Origin: Maribacter sedimenticola
GTDB lineage: Bacteria > Bacteroidota > Bacteroidia > Flavobacteriales > Flavobacteriaceae
Direction: 5' to 3'
Length of the DNA stretch: 64,000 nucleotides
NCBI RefSeq assembly: GCF_900188415.1
Contig: NZ_FZNV01000001.1
Span: 1 to 64,000, forward strand
The notes under the pieces are model-generated. The model worked only from the letters and a program-made list of their open reading frames with translations, ran no database searches and was not told where the DNA came from. Shown here in pieces: positions 9,574 to 18,401 of this stretch. Both the position numbers and the translations under genes were made by a program. How positions within the stretch are numbered: the first letter of the stretch is position 1; each line of letters opens with the position of its first letter.

Positions 9574-11217
9574 ATGAAACAACTTACTTTTTCTTCTGGT
9601 TATTTATTAGGACTCTTGTTCTGTCCTTTTTTTGTCTTGGCCCAGGACAATGAGAGTACACAAGTAGTTGTGGATTCAATCAATTCTGAAGCGGTGATTA
9701 ATAGGGTAAACGAGGCTTTACCTGTTAAAGATACCATCCGCGCGCAGAACACTATTAATATTACGAACAACCCATTGGGTAAGGAGCTCAGCCTTTTTAA
9801 GCCGACGGAATCTTCTACTTATGATTTAAAAGATCATGCCTTAGCTGCAAAATTTGATAGCCTTTGGATGAAAGAGCTCGTAGATGCAGCCCCTTTATTT
9901 AATGAAATGTATCAAGAGGTGTTGGAACTTGACACTACCTCTACAGTTGTCTATGACTTACACACGGACACTTTGAAACTTAGGTTGGCTCGTCTGAACG
10001 AACGAACACCATTTAATATTGAATATAATGCATCTTTGGAAAATGTCATTAAATCATTTTTGACCAGAAAGAGAGGTCTAATGGAGCGCATGTTGACGCT
10101 AAGCCAATTTTACTTCCCCTTATTTGAACAGGAATTTGACAATAAAAATATTCCTTTAGAAATGAAATATTTGTCAATTGTGGAATCTGCATTGAACCCT
10201 AAAGCCCGCTCAAGGGTAGGTGCAACAGGATTATGGCAATTTATGTACGGTACCGGTAAAGAAATGAAACTTACCATCAATAGTTATGTAGATGAGCGTA
10301 GCGATCCTATCAAGTCTACCGCAGCTGCTGCTAATTACCTTAACAGATTGTATAGAATATATGATGATTGGGATTTGGCACTGGCTGCCTATAATTCTGG
10401 ACCGGGCAATGTAAACAAAGCTATTCGCAGAAGTGGTGGTCAAAGAAATTACTGGAACATTAGAAGAAATCTACCACGAGAGACGGCAGGGTACGTTCCT
10501 GCTTTTCAGGCTACCATGTATATATTTGAATATGCTGAGGAACATGGTTTAAAATCCAAGAAAGTAGACCGTGCATATTTTGAAACAGATACCGTACATG
10601 TTAAAAGTCTGATCACATTCGATCAAATCTCTGAATTGGCGGCCATAGATAAGGATGAATTAAAAATTCTTAACCCACATTACAAATTAGAAGTTATCCC
10701 TTATGTAGAAGGAAAACCGAACGCATTGAGGTTACCTGTACGAAAAATGGGAAAATTCGTAGCTAATGAAGAAGCAATTTATGCCCATGTAAAGAATGAA
10801 CTTAAAGAAAAAGAGGAAATAGTTGCAGAAATACAGAAACAAGCTGAACAGAATAGTATTCGGTATAGGGTTAAGGACGGTGATTTCCTCGGAAAAATTG
10901 CCGAGAGGTATGGTGTTCGTGTAAGCCAGCTTAAACAGTGGAACGGATTGCGAAGCAATAATTTAAGAATTGGGCAACGATTAACTATCTATCCCAGAAA
11001 AAATTCCGGGACCTCTGTAAAGCCAAGGGAAACCCCAACCAGAACTGCGGTTACCAGCACTTCTAAAGTTCATGAAGTGAAGAGCGGCGATTCTTTGTGG
11101 ACCATTTCCAGAAAATATCCTGGAGTTACTATAGAAAATTTACGAAAATGGAACGGTATTAGCGGTAACAATTTAAAGTTGGGCACAAAACTTAAATTGT
11201 GTGATTGTTCATCGTAA
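9574..11217 (+). CDS. MltD-like lytic transglycosylase with two LysM domains
   Basis: A 547-residue envelope protein: signal peptide (1-23), a linker to ~150, an SLT domain at ~150-330, then two LysM repeats at ~430-474 and ~500-545. The SLT domain keeps the catalytic Glu in 'SIVESALNPKA' (E204), 'GATGLWQFM' and 'ALAAYNSGPGNV'. The enzyme should cleave the MurNAc-GlcNAc bond of peptidoglycan with 1,6-anhydro product formation; LysM units bind glycan. The protein ends in 'LCDCSS'. The gene is followed at 12 bp by the DUF4837 lipoprotein, a likely operon partner. Confidence 0.92.
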   Translation: MKQLTFSSGYLLGLLFCPFFVLAQDNESTQVVVDSINSEAVINRVNEALPVKDTIRAQNTINITNNPLGKELSLFKPTESSTYDLKDHALAAKFDSLWMKELVDAAPLFNEMYQEVLELDTTSTVVYDLHTDTLKLRLARLNERTPFNIEYNASLENVIKSFLTRKRGLMERMLTLSQFYFPLFEQEFDNKNIPLEMKYLSIVESALNPKARSRVGATGLWQFMYGTGKEMKLTINSYVDERSDPIKSTAAAANYLNRLYRIYDDWDLALAAYNSGPGNVNKAIRRSGGQRNYWNIRRNLPRETAGYVPAFQATMYIFEYAEEHGLKSKKVDRAYFETDTVHVKSLITFDQISELAAIDKDELKILNPHYKLEVIPYVEGKPNALRLPVRKMGKFVANEEAIYAHVKNELKEKEEIVAEIQKQAEQNSIRYRVKDGDFLGKIAERYGVRVSQLKQWNGLRSNNLRIGQRLTIYPRKNSGTSVKPRETPTRTAVTSTSKVHEVKSGDSLWTISRKYPGVTIENLRKWNGISGNNLKLGTKLKLCDCSS

Positions 11218-11229
11218 ATAAAATACCAA

Positions 11230-12231
11230 ATGAAAAAAAGATTAGTACTTTGTTTTTTTGCAGTTTTAGGACTTTTAAATGCCTGTAAGGAAAACGGTAA
11301 GGCAGATTACCTGCCGGAATCCGTTGGCGCAATGAATACCTTAACGGTAGTAATTGACAATGAATTATGGAAAAGTAGCGTTGGGGATGCCATACGTGAA
11401 AATTATACGGCAGCTGTTCCCGGACTTACCTGGGACGAAGCACAATTTAGTGTAACCCAAATTCCACCACAAGTGTTTTCTGGTTCCGTTCAAAATTCAA
11501 GTTCAATTCTATATGTTATGGAAGATTCCTTGAATGTGGCCCATATGAAGTCCAACATGTATGCAAAGCCACAAAAGGTGGGAGTTTTAAAAGGTAGAAA
11601 CAAAGAAGAATTAATTGAGAATATACACAAGACCTCAAAAGAATTTATAGAGGATTTCAGGACCCTGGAAATCAGCAAGGCACAGAAAAGGTTTACAAAA
11701 TCTTTGAACAAGGAAAAGGCTTTGGAAGACAAATTCAATATTTCCATGAATATACCTTCTGTGTATAGGGTAGGAAGGGAAGAGGACAATTTTGTTTGGA
11801 TATCCCGTGAAATTCAAAAAGGGAACATGAACATTATTGCCTATACTATGCCTTGGGACAGTTTTGAACGAGACTCTACTTTTACGAAGGATATTATTAA
11901 AATGCGTGATTCTATAGGAAGCCTTTATATACCCGGAGAAGATATTCCGGGCAAGAAAAACCATATGATTACGGAAAAGGCATTTTCGCCATATGTCTTT
12001 CCTGCCGAAGTTTCCGGCAAAAAAGCGGCAGAGGTCAGGGGAATTTGGGAAATGTCCGCATATCCTATGGCAGGGCCGTTTTTAACCTATATCATCAACG
12101 ATAAGGAGAACAACAGAAAATTGGTCATAGAAGGGTTTGTATTTGCCCCTGCCACGAAAAAAAGGGATTATATGTTTGAACTTGAAGCAATCCTAAAATC
12201 CGTTTCATATGACGTTAGCACAAAAGAATAG
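11230..12231 (+). CDS. DUF4837 family lipoprotein
   Basis: A 333-residue protein with a lipoprotein signal (hydrophobic stretch then LLNAC, Cys 19), so it should be lipid-anchored in the periplasm or outer membrane. The body matches the DUF4837 pattern seen in Bacteroidota: 'GAMNTLTVVIDNELWKSSVGDAIR' near the N-terminus, a central 'NISMNIPSVYRVGREEDNFVWISRE' and a C-terminal 'GPFLTYIINDKENNRKLVIEG'. Function is unknown. It lies 12 bp after the lytic transglycosylase and is followed by a strong hairpin, so the two form a small envelope operon. Confidence 0.8.
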   Translation: MKKRLVLCFFAVLGLLNACKENGKADYLPESVGAMNTLTVVIDNELWKSSVGDAIRENYTAAVPGLTWDEAQFSVTQIPPQVFSGSVQNSSSILYVMEDSLNVAHMKSNMYAKPQKVGVLKGRNKEELIENIHKTSKEFIEDFRTLEISKAQKRFTKSLNKEKALEDKFNISMNIPSVYRVGREEDNFVWISREIQKGNMNIIAYTMPWDSFERDSTFTKDIIKMRDSIGSLYIPGEDIPGKKNHMITEKAFSPYVFPAEVSGKKAAEVRGIWEMSAYPMAGPFLTYIINDKENNRKLVIEGFVFAPATKKRDYMFELEAILKSVSYDVSTKE

Positions 12232-12257
12232 TTTTTAAGTAAAAAAATAAGATAAGA

Positions 12258-12300
12258 AAATACAGAGCGGCCCATGTTTAACATGGGCCGCTCTGTATTT
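12258..12300. terminator. Perfect 20-bp hairpin, bidirectional terminator
   Basis: The arms at 12258-12277 and 12281-12300 are perfectly complementary (AAATACAGAGCGG... and its complement) around a TTA loop. A-rich and T-rich ends make it usable from both strands. It separates the plus-strand DUF4837 gene from the minus-strand small gene. Confidence 0.8.
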
Positions 12301-12345
12301 ACTTCAATCGGGAATTTAGTAAACTACCAATATTAAATTCCAATA

Positions 12346-12522
12346 CTATAGGTTACTAAAGGAAAACCCTGTAGACACCCTGTATATCAATGCATACATG
12401 GCAAGCCCTATCAATATAAAACATAGCCATGAAAACAGTTTAAAATAGTTTTCAAGTAAGTAGCTTCTCCAGTTTCTAAAAGCCTCTGTATATATTTCCT
12501 TAACAAGTATAATCTTTTCCAT
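12346..12522 (-). CDS. Small single-pass membrane protein, DUF6747-like
   Basis: A 58-residue protein starting MEKIILVKEIYTEAFRNW, with an amphipathic N-terminal half and one transmembrane helix at ~31-50 (FSWLCFILIGLAMYALIYRVSTGF). The pattern 'KEIY.EAFRN...NYFK.FSW' followed by one helix and 'RVSTGF' matches, from memory, small flavobacterial proteins labelled DUF6747. A longer frame reaches 12549 but the internal ATG at 12522 gives the conserved N-terminus. Function is unknown. Confidence 0.65.
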   Translation of the reverse strand: MEKIILVKEIYTEAFRNWRSYLLENYFKLFSWLCFILIGLAMYALIYRVSTGFSFSNL

Positions 12523-12780
12523 AATGTAAAATTTAGTTGTTCCTGTCATCTAAAGTTCCAAATTAATTTAACCCTTATGGAAAAGATTAGGTAAAGGGAT
12601 GAATTCCCCTTTAAAAAACAAACAGATTATACATGTTACTTTGTATGGCAGAAATACTCGTTGAACAACGTGTATGATTGTATACCTGCATTCGGTAAAG
12701 TGCTTATAAATAGGATGTTTTGAACCTGACGCAAATTGTTAATACCTGTTTTTACAAATTTATCGTTAACAATATCAAGA

Positions 12781-15246
12781 TTACATTTCTACAACGATAA
12801 ACTCAGACCTACGGTTTAGATAGTGTTGCTCTTCTGTACATGGTATTCTACCATTACACTCGTTAAGTAATCTTTCCTCACCATAACCTATTGCGCTTTC
12901 TATACGTTCCGGTGCAATACCTTGAGAAATCATATAATCCCTAGTTGATTTTGCACGTTTGTCAGAAAGATATTTGTTATACGATGCATCACCACGTGAA
13001 TCCGTGTGCGACTCAATTTTAATGACCATGGTAGGTGAATCCTTCATAACGGCAACAAGTTTATCCAATTCCAGGGCGGCATCCTTACGTATGAAGGATT
13101 TATCGAAATTGAAATGAATCATTTCTGTCTTTAGCTTTTTTATACCATTTTCAACAGCAATGGCGTCATGAAGTTTACGCATGGTAACGGCTACATTTAC
13201 CGTATCGTTTTCTGCAGTGGCAGATTCCCTTATATCTTCATAATATGTATCCTTTGTAGTCTTAAGGACATACCGGGTATCACTATCCAAATCCTCGAAA
13301 ACAAAACTTCCGTTTTCATCGGTTTCCATTTCTTTGAGTTTGATATTGTTTTCATCCAACAATTCCACCATTGCATTTGGCATAACATCTCCAGATATTA
13401 ATTCTGTAACTACGCCCGCAATAGCATTTATATTGGACGGTGTTTCTTCTAGTTCCAATTTTTTAAAGGAATAGATATCATCATCACCCTTACCGCCATC
13501 TCTGTTAGAAGCAAAGTAACCTTCTTGGGAATCTTCATCTACTATAAACGAAAAATCGTCTTTTTTACTATTTACGGGTTTCCCCAAATTTCTAGCTTCC
13601 AAGAAGCCATCATCTTCGTTATAGGCTACTTCAAAAATATCCAAGCCCCCAAGGCCAACATGTCCGTTAGATGAGAAATATAATTTTTTATCATTAATAA
13701 ACGGAAACATTTCTTTTTGCTCCGTGTTGATTTCAGGACCTAGGTTCCTAGGTGTGGAAAACGATCCATCTTCAAGTACATCTACTACAAAAATATCCGT
13801 TTCACCTATACTGCCCGGCATATCAGATACAAAGTATAGTTGTTTACCATCTGTACTTAGTGCAGGGTGGCCGGTAGAATAATCGTCACTGTTAAAAGAT
13901 ACTTCCTCTGCTTCTGTCCATTCTCCGTTCACCTTTTTTGAGCGATATATTTTAAGGTGATTAATACCATTTTTATCCCTTTTTAACTTTTTTCCATAAT
14001 TGTTCCTAGTGAAATACATGGTTTCATTGTCCGCGGAAAATGTGACCGACGCTTCATGATATTTGGTATTGATTTCCTTTGAAAATTTTATGGCATCTTT
14101 TAGATCCTTGGATTCTTTGTTGACTTTGGCGACATATAGATCTAGATACGGTTGATTATTCCATTTATACCGTCTGGTATTATAAATGGTAGAATCTTTG
14201 GATGAAGCGTAGACCATTTCGTCCTCATCATAATACATAGGGGAAAAATCAGAATTGCTGGAATTGATATTGAGGTTTTTAATGTCAAACCTATCTTTCA
14301 TTCGTAAAAGTCCGTCCAACACAATTTCATTACGTTCATTTTGCAGTTCCCGTTTATCACCATCTAATTTTCGGTTATAAAGTTTCATCAGGCGTTTGGA
14401 CCTTTTATAATTACCAGTACCTTTTAGGGAGTGAGCATATTTAAATAAATAATCCGTGGACAATTCCTTTTCATACTTTTCATATAGTAAATGGTACCAT
14501 TTGTACGCTTTTTCCATATCTGTATTAAAGTAATGGGCATCACCCGCTTTTTTCAAAACATCTTCTGAATAGGGAGATTTGGAATTTGTTAAGGCTTTTT
14601 CATATAATGCCGCAGCTTCAGCATACCACATTTTGTCAAAGTACTCATCTGCCTTTTGTATAAGTTTGTCCTTGGTTTCCTTTAAAGGGGATGTATTTAA
14701 TCTTTCTTCTTTTCTGTTATTCTTTAATGCGTTATTCTGTTTGGTCTCCTTCACCATGTCATTTGTGGCATCTTCCAATGGTTCCAATTTAGCAACAGGA
14801 ACACCGTTTTGCATTTTCAACACCCAGATATTTTTCTTATAACGGTTGTCAAATTTGGTATTACAATCCGCAAAAGCTGTTTTCCAAGAGTTGTAATGGT
14901 TAAGGTATAGATAGTATAATTTGTTTTCAGGGTTTTGAAAGTATCCGGATTCAAATCCTTTTCTATTGAATTTTTTTACTTGGGCATCTAGATTTTCACT
15001 TTTTCTGAATATACCCGCAACTACATAATAGCCATTTTTTGCACCATCAATATTTCTAAAGGTCTTTTGTGGAATATCATAGGCCTGTGCCGCAAGTTCA
15101 AACTCTTTACCGTCCGTAAGTGACTTGGAGGGTTGTGAATGAACTATAGGTTCTTGATATCCTTCAGATGTAGTATCTGCCTGAAAATCTTGACTTTGGC
15201 CAAAAATGGCGAAACTTAAAAAATATATGTACAGTAATATTCTCAT
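12781..15246 (-). CDS. PorE-like OmpA family protein with TPR, beta-propeller and carboxypeptidase-regulatory-like domains
   Basis: An 821-residue envelope protein. In order: signal peptide (1-18), a SPOR-like segment at ~70-140 (NGYYVVAGIFRKSENLDAQ), TPR-type helices at ~195-300, PD40/WD40-like blades at ~330-590 ('STGHPALSTDGKQLYFVSDMPG', 'MFPFINDKKLYFSSNG'), a carboxypeptidase regulatory-like beta domain at ~605-680, and a C-terminal OmpA peptidoglycan-binding domain ('HFNFDKSFIRKDAALELDKL', 'IESHTDSRGDASYN'). This architecture resembles PorE and related T9SS accessory proteins, which link the outer membrane to peptidoglycan. Such genes often sit next to a PorP/SprF gene; here it is alone, which leaves its partner unclear. 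Confidence 0.85.
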   Translation of the reverse strand: MRILLYIYFLSFAIFGQSQDFQADTTSEGYQEPIVHSQPSKSLTDGKEFELAAQAYDIPQKTFRNIDGAKNGYYVVAGIFRKSENLDAQVKKFNRKGFESGYFQNPENKLYYLYLNHYNSWKTAFADCNTKFDNRYKKNIWVLKMQNGVPVAKLEPLEDATNDMVKETKQNNALKNNRKEERLNTSPLKETKDKLIQKADEYFDKMWYAEAAALYEKALTNSKSPYSEDVLKKAGDAHYFNTDMEKAYKWYHLLYEKYEKELSTDYLFKYAHSLKGTGNYKRSKRLMKLYNRKLDGDKRELQNERNEIVLDGLLRMKDRFDIKNLNINSSNSDFSPMYYDEDEMVYASSKDSTIYNTRRYKWNNQPYLDLYVAKVNKESKDLKDAIKFSKEINTKYHEASVTFSADNETMYFTRNNYGKKLKRDKNGINHLKIYRSKKVNGEWTEAEEVSFNSDDYSTGHPALSTDGKQLYFVSDMPGSIGETDIFVVDVLEDGSFSTPRNLGPEINTEQKEMFPFINDKKLYFSSNGHVGLGGLDIFEVAYNEDDGFLEARNLGKPVNSKKDDFSFIVDEDSQEGYFASNRDGGKGDDDIYSFKKLELEETPSNINAIAGVVTELISGDVMPNAMVELLDENNIKLKEMETDENGSFVFEDLDSDTRYVLKTTKDTYYEDIRESATAENDTVNVAVTMRKLHDAIAVENGIKKLKTEMIHFNFDKSFIRKDAALELDKLVAVMKDSPTMVIKIESHTDSRGDASYNKYLSDKRAKSTRDYMISQGIAPERIESAIGYGEERLLNECNGRIPCTEEQHYLNRRSEFIVVEM

Positions 15247-15593
15247 ATGTATGATTGCTTGACCAACATAGTTTTATTGGTAAAAGTGCAAATAAGGACA
15301 GTTTAATTAATAGCTGTTGCCATTACAAGCTTTACGAAATTAGACGTAAAGTAGTATTTCATCGATTATTTGTTGTGAAACAGATGTTTTTTGTCGTGAA
15401 CCTAGGCGTAACAGTTGCTTTTTATTTTGGTTAGCAACAATAATTCATTAATTGTAGTAGAAACACCTAAATAGTTGAATAACAGCTTTTAGGTAAAAAT
15501 TTTAAAAGTGGATTTTAAATATGATGTGAATACAAACATAAAAAAAGCCCCAATGAATGGGGCTTCTATATAAGAGATAAGATTATTATAGTA
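15247..15593. other. 347-bp intergenic region between tatA and the OmpA gene
   Basis: It holds the tatA terminator (15545-15565) and, by position, the promoter of the OmpA gene, although no exact TAnnTTTG match was found on the minus strand. No ORF, RNA or repeat could be supported in the rest. Confidence 0.6.
15545..15565 (-). terminator. Rho-independent terminator of tatA
   Basis: On the minus strand AAGCCCCA-TTCAT-TGGGGCTT is followed by a run of seven T, 30 bases after the tatA stop. Confidence 0.85.
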
Positions 15594-15779
15594 CTAATCC
15601 TTTTTCTTTTCTTCTAGTTGTTCATCCTCTTTAGAGGCGTCTTTAAATTCTTTGATTCCACTACCCAAACCCCTCATAAGTTCAGGAATTTTCTTTCCTC
15701 CGAATAATAGTAGTACAACCACTACCACCAGAATAATCTGTGGAGCACCTATGGCCAAAAAAGTAGATAAGATTGTCAT
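15594..15779 (-). CDS. tatA: Sec-independent twin-arginine translocase subunit TatA
   Basis: A 61-residue protein with an N-terminal membrane helix ('[23 protein letters not shown]'), the FGGKKIPEL hinge, an amphipathic helix ([13 protein letters not shown]) and a short acidic/basic tail. This is the classic TatA/E layout. TatA oligomers form the pathway for folded proteins with twin-arginine signals. No tatC is in the window. The gene has its own TAnnTTTG element and a terminator. Confidence 0.93.
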   Translation of the reverse strand: MTILSTFLAIGAPQIILVVVVVLLLFGGKKIPELMRGLGSGIKEFKDASKEDEQLEEKKKD

Positions 15780-15803
15780 AAGACTTTTGTTTTAAATGGA
15801 TAT

Positions 15804-15811
15804 CAAAGATA
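15804..15811 (-). promoter_or_regulatory. -7 element (TATCTTTG) for tatA
   Basis: TATCTTTG on the minus strand fits TAnnTTTG and lies 25 bases upstream of the tatA ATG. Confidence 0.5.
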
Positions 15812-15924
15812 CTAAAATCTACCAAAGAAAACTGAGTAATATTGGATAGGTTGACAATATTATAGAATTTAACTTATTATTGTGCATTATAGGGGTCTAA
15901 AATTTGGGGATAGCCACTATATTG

Positions 15925-15952
15925 TTGACTAAAACGCTTTATAATATATTTG
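15925..15952 (+). promoter_or_regulatory. Promoter of the M23 peptidase gene
   Basis: TTG at 15925-15927, a 17-base spacer, then TATATTTG at 15945-15952: a near-ideal Bacteroidota promoter. A second -7 match (TATCTTTG, 15959-15966) ends six bases before the ATG at 15972. Confidence 0.65.
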
Positions 15953-15971
15953 TAAGTATATCTTTGTTAAG

Positions 15972-16841
15972 ATGGCCAAAAAAGTTAAAAAACGTAAGGA
16001 AATTAAACGCAAGCTGCTGCACAAGTACCGTTTGGTTATTTTGAACGAAAATACTTTTGAAGAAAAAATTTCTTTTAAACTAAGCAGGTTGAACGTATTT
16101 GTAACAGGCTCATTATTTATGATCGCCCTTATTGGTTTAACCACCTTGCTAATTGCATTTACCCCATTAAGAGAGTATATACCAGGGTATTCTTCTACTA
16201 GATTAAAAAAACAAGCTACCGAACTGACCTATAAAACGGATTCTTTGGTTAGAACCTTGAATTATACCAATAAGTATTTGGATAATATTAGAATGGTACT
16301 CAAAGGGGATATTGAGAATACCGTGGTTAACCGCGACTCCTTGTTTCAACAATATAAGTTAGACCCATCCACCGTTGATCTAAACCCGATAAAGGAGGAT
16401 TCCTTGTTAAGGGCAGAGGTTGCCTTGGAAGACAAATACAATCTGTTTGAACGTGTTATCGATAAGAAAAATTTAGTGTTGTTCGCGCCTGTAACAGGTG
16501 CAATTTCCATGAAATACGAACCAAAGGAAAAACATTACGCCGTAGATGTTACCGCTACCCGGGACAGCCCCGTCAAGGCAATAGCCAACGGAACCGTAAT
16601 ATTTTCCGAATGGACAGCGGATACAGGTTATGTAATTATCCTGGAACATGAAGGTGGACTCTTAAGCGTATATAAACACAATGGTTCCTTATCCAAATTT
16701 CAAGGGGACATTGTTAGAGGCGGTGAGGTAATTGCATCAGTGGGAAACACGGGGGAATTCACAACGGGGCCGCATTTACATTTTGAGTTGTGGGATAATG
16801 GTACTCCCATAGATCCATTGAATTATATAGATTTTAATTAA
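15972..16841 (+). CDS. M23 family (LytM-type) metallopeptidase, membrane anchored
   Basis: A 289-residue protein with a basic N-terminus, one membrane helix at ~44-68, a periplasmic coiled-coil-like linker, and a C-terminal M23 domain at ~165-285. The domain has 'KHYAVDVTA' where HxxxD would be expected (HYAVD), and 'GPHLHFELW' with the HxH metal ligands. M23 enzymes cut peptide crosslinks in peptidoglycan or activate amidases. The gene has a good promoter and is followed at 8 bp by the GH3 gene. Confidence 0.9.
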   Translation: MAKKVKKRKEIKRKLLHKYRLVILNENTFEEKISFKLSRLNVFVTGSLFMIALIGLTTLLIAFTPLREYIPGYSSTRLKKQATELTYKTDSLVRTLNYTNKYLDNIRMVLKGDIENTVVNRDSLFQQYKLDPSTVDLNPIKEDSLLRAEVALEDKYNLFERVIDKKNLVLFAPVTGAISMKYEPKEKHYAVDVTATRDSPVKAIANGTVIFSEWTADTGYVIILEHEGGLLSVYKHNGSLSKFQGDIVRGGEVIASVGNTGEFTTGPHLHFELWDNGTPIDPLNYIDFN

Positions 16842-16849
16842 CGTTCTAC

Positions 16850-18349
16850 ATGTCTATAAAGACCTTTGCTGCTAAAATATTTGCTCACCGTATAGATAAA
16901 AGAACCCAAAAATGGGTGCAGAATCCTATTGCAACACAGGAAAAGGTGTTCAAGGAATTGATTCAAAAAGCAAAATCCACCAAGTTTGGTAAAGATCATG
17001 GGTTCGGTTTTGTTCATCATCACAATGATTTTGTAAAACATGTTCCAATAAGGGACTATGAGGAACTGAAAACGTATGTAAACTTAGTGGTGAACGGAGA
17101 AGAAGATGTGCTTTGGCCAGGCTTACCCTTATATTTTGCAAAAACCTCCGGAACAACCTCTGGCGCAAAATATATTCCTATTACAGAAGCATCCATAAAG
17201 GAACAAGTTAAAGCTTCTAGAAACGCAATTTTGAACTACATACACGAAACTGGAAAGGCAGATTTTGTAACAGGTAAAATGATTTTTTTACAAGGTAGTC
17301 CCGTTCTTGAAGAAAAAAACGGGATAAAATTGGGTAGGTTATCTGGTATTTCCGCCCATTATGTACCTAATTATCTTCAAAAAAACCGTATGCCGTCATG
17401 GGAAACCAATTGTATAGAGGATTGGGAAACAAAGGTCAATGCCATAGTGGAAGAAACCAAAAATGAGGATATGACCGTAATTGCCGGTATACCTTCTTGG
17501 GTTCAAATGTATTTTGAAAAGTTAAAGAAAAATACCAATCAGCATATTGGAGATTTGTTCAAGAATTTTGAACTGTTTATCTATGGAGGGGTAAATTATG
17601 AGCCTTATAGAAAGAAGTTTGAAACCCTTATAGGAAGAAAAGTTGCCAGCATTGAACTTTTTCCGGCAAGCGAAGGGTTTTTTGCCTATCAAAATTCACA
17701 AAAGGAAAAAGGAATGCTTCTTTTATTGGATGCAGGTATATTCTATGAATTTGTAAGGACGGATGAGTTTTTTACGGAACATCCTAAAAGACATACATTA
17801 AAGGATGTAGAAATAGACGTAGATTATGTAATGATTATTTCGACGAACGCCGGTTTGTGGGCCTATAATTTAGGAGATACCATTCGGTTTGTTTCTCTTA
17901 ATCCTTTTAAAATTGTCGTTTCTGGACGTATAAAACATTTTATTTCCGCATTTGGGGAACATGTTATTGCCAAAGAGGTGGAAGAAGCCATGCAAATTGC
18001 GACCAATAAAACGAATGCCAGCGTAAGTGAATTTACCGTAGCCCCACAAATTTCCCCTGAAGATATGCAATTACCTTATCATGAATGGTTCATTGAGTTT
18101 GAAAAGACACCAGATGATATGGGTAAATTCATTACGCATTTAGATGAGGCCCTACAACAACAAAATAGTTATTATTATGACTTAATAGTGGGCAAAGTTT
18201 TACAACCATTAAAAATAACTTCGATACAACAGGGCGGTTTTATGGAGTATATGAAATCCATTGGAAAGCTAGGTGGACAGAATAAAGTTCAGCGATTATC
18301 CAACGACCGTAAAGTTGCCGATGCCCTATCAAAATATAAAATCTCATAA
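16850..18349 (+). CDS. GH3 family adenylate-forming enzyme
   Basis: A 499-residue protein. The motif 'AKTSGTTSGAKYIPIT' (~102-117) is the nucleotide-binding loop of the GH3 auxin-responsive family, followed by 'GGVNYEPYRKKFE', 'ELFPASEGFFAYQ' and 'YNLGDTIRFVSLNPF'. Plant GH3 enzymes conjugate acyl acids to amino acids through an acyl-AMP; bacterial members are widespread in Bacteroidota and their substrate is unknown. Start ATG lies 8 bp after the M23 stop codon, so it shares that promoter. Confidence 0.85.
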   Translation: MSIKTFAAKIFAHRIDKRTQKWVQNPIATQEKVFKELIQKAKSTKFGKDHGFGFVHHHNDFVKHVPIRDYEELKTYVNLVVNGEEDVLWPGLPLYFAKTSGTTSGAKYIPITEASIKEQVKASRNAILNYIHETGKADFVTGKMIFLQGSPVLEEKNGIKLGRLSGISAHYVPNYLQKNRMPSWETNCIEDWETKVNAIVEETKNEDMTVIAGIPSWVQMYFEKLKKNTNQHIGDLFKNFELFIYGGVNYEPYRKKFETLIGRKVASIELFPASEGFFAYQNSQKEKGMLLLLDAGIFYEFVRTDEFFTEHPKRHTLKDVEIDVDYVMIISTNAGLWAYNLGDTIRFVSLNPFKIVVSGRIKHFISAFGEHVIAKEVEEAMQIATNKTNASVSEFTVAPQISPEDMQLPYHEWFIEFEKTPDDMGKFITHLDEALQQQNSYYYDLIVGKVLQPLKITSIQQGGFMEYMKSIGKLGGQNKVQRLSNDRKVADALSKYKIS

Positions 18350-18380
18350 ACCCGGTCTATAATTAACAAATTATAAATTG

Positions 18381-18388
18381 TAGTTTTG
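18381..18388 (+). promoter_or_regulatory. -7 element (TAGTTTTG) for the DUF6909-like gene
   Basis: TAGTTTTG fits TAnnTTTG and ends 13 bases before ATG 18402, predicting a very short leader. It overlaps the region of a possible TTG start at 18390, which supports 18402 as the real start. Confidence 0.5.
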
Positions 18389-18401
18389 TTTGAAATCATC
18401 A

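Noticed and set aside
12593..12612. AAAGGG/CCCTTT hairpin considered as a terminator
   Set aside because: On neither strand is the 6-bp stem followed by a T run, and the position does not fit the end of a gene.
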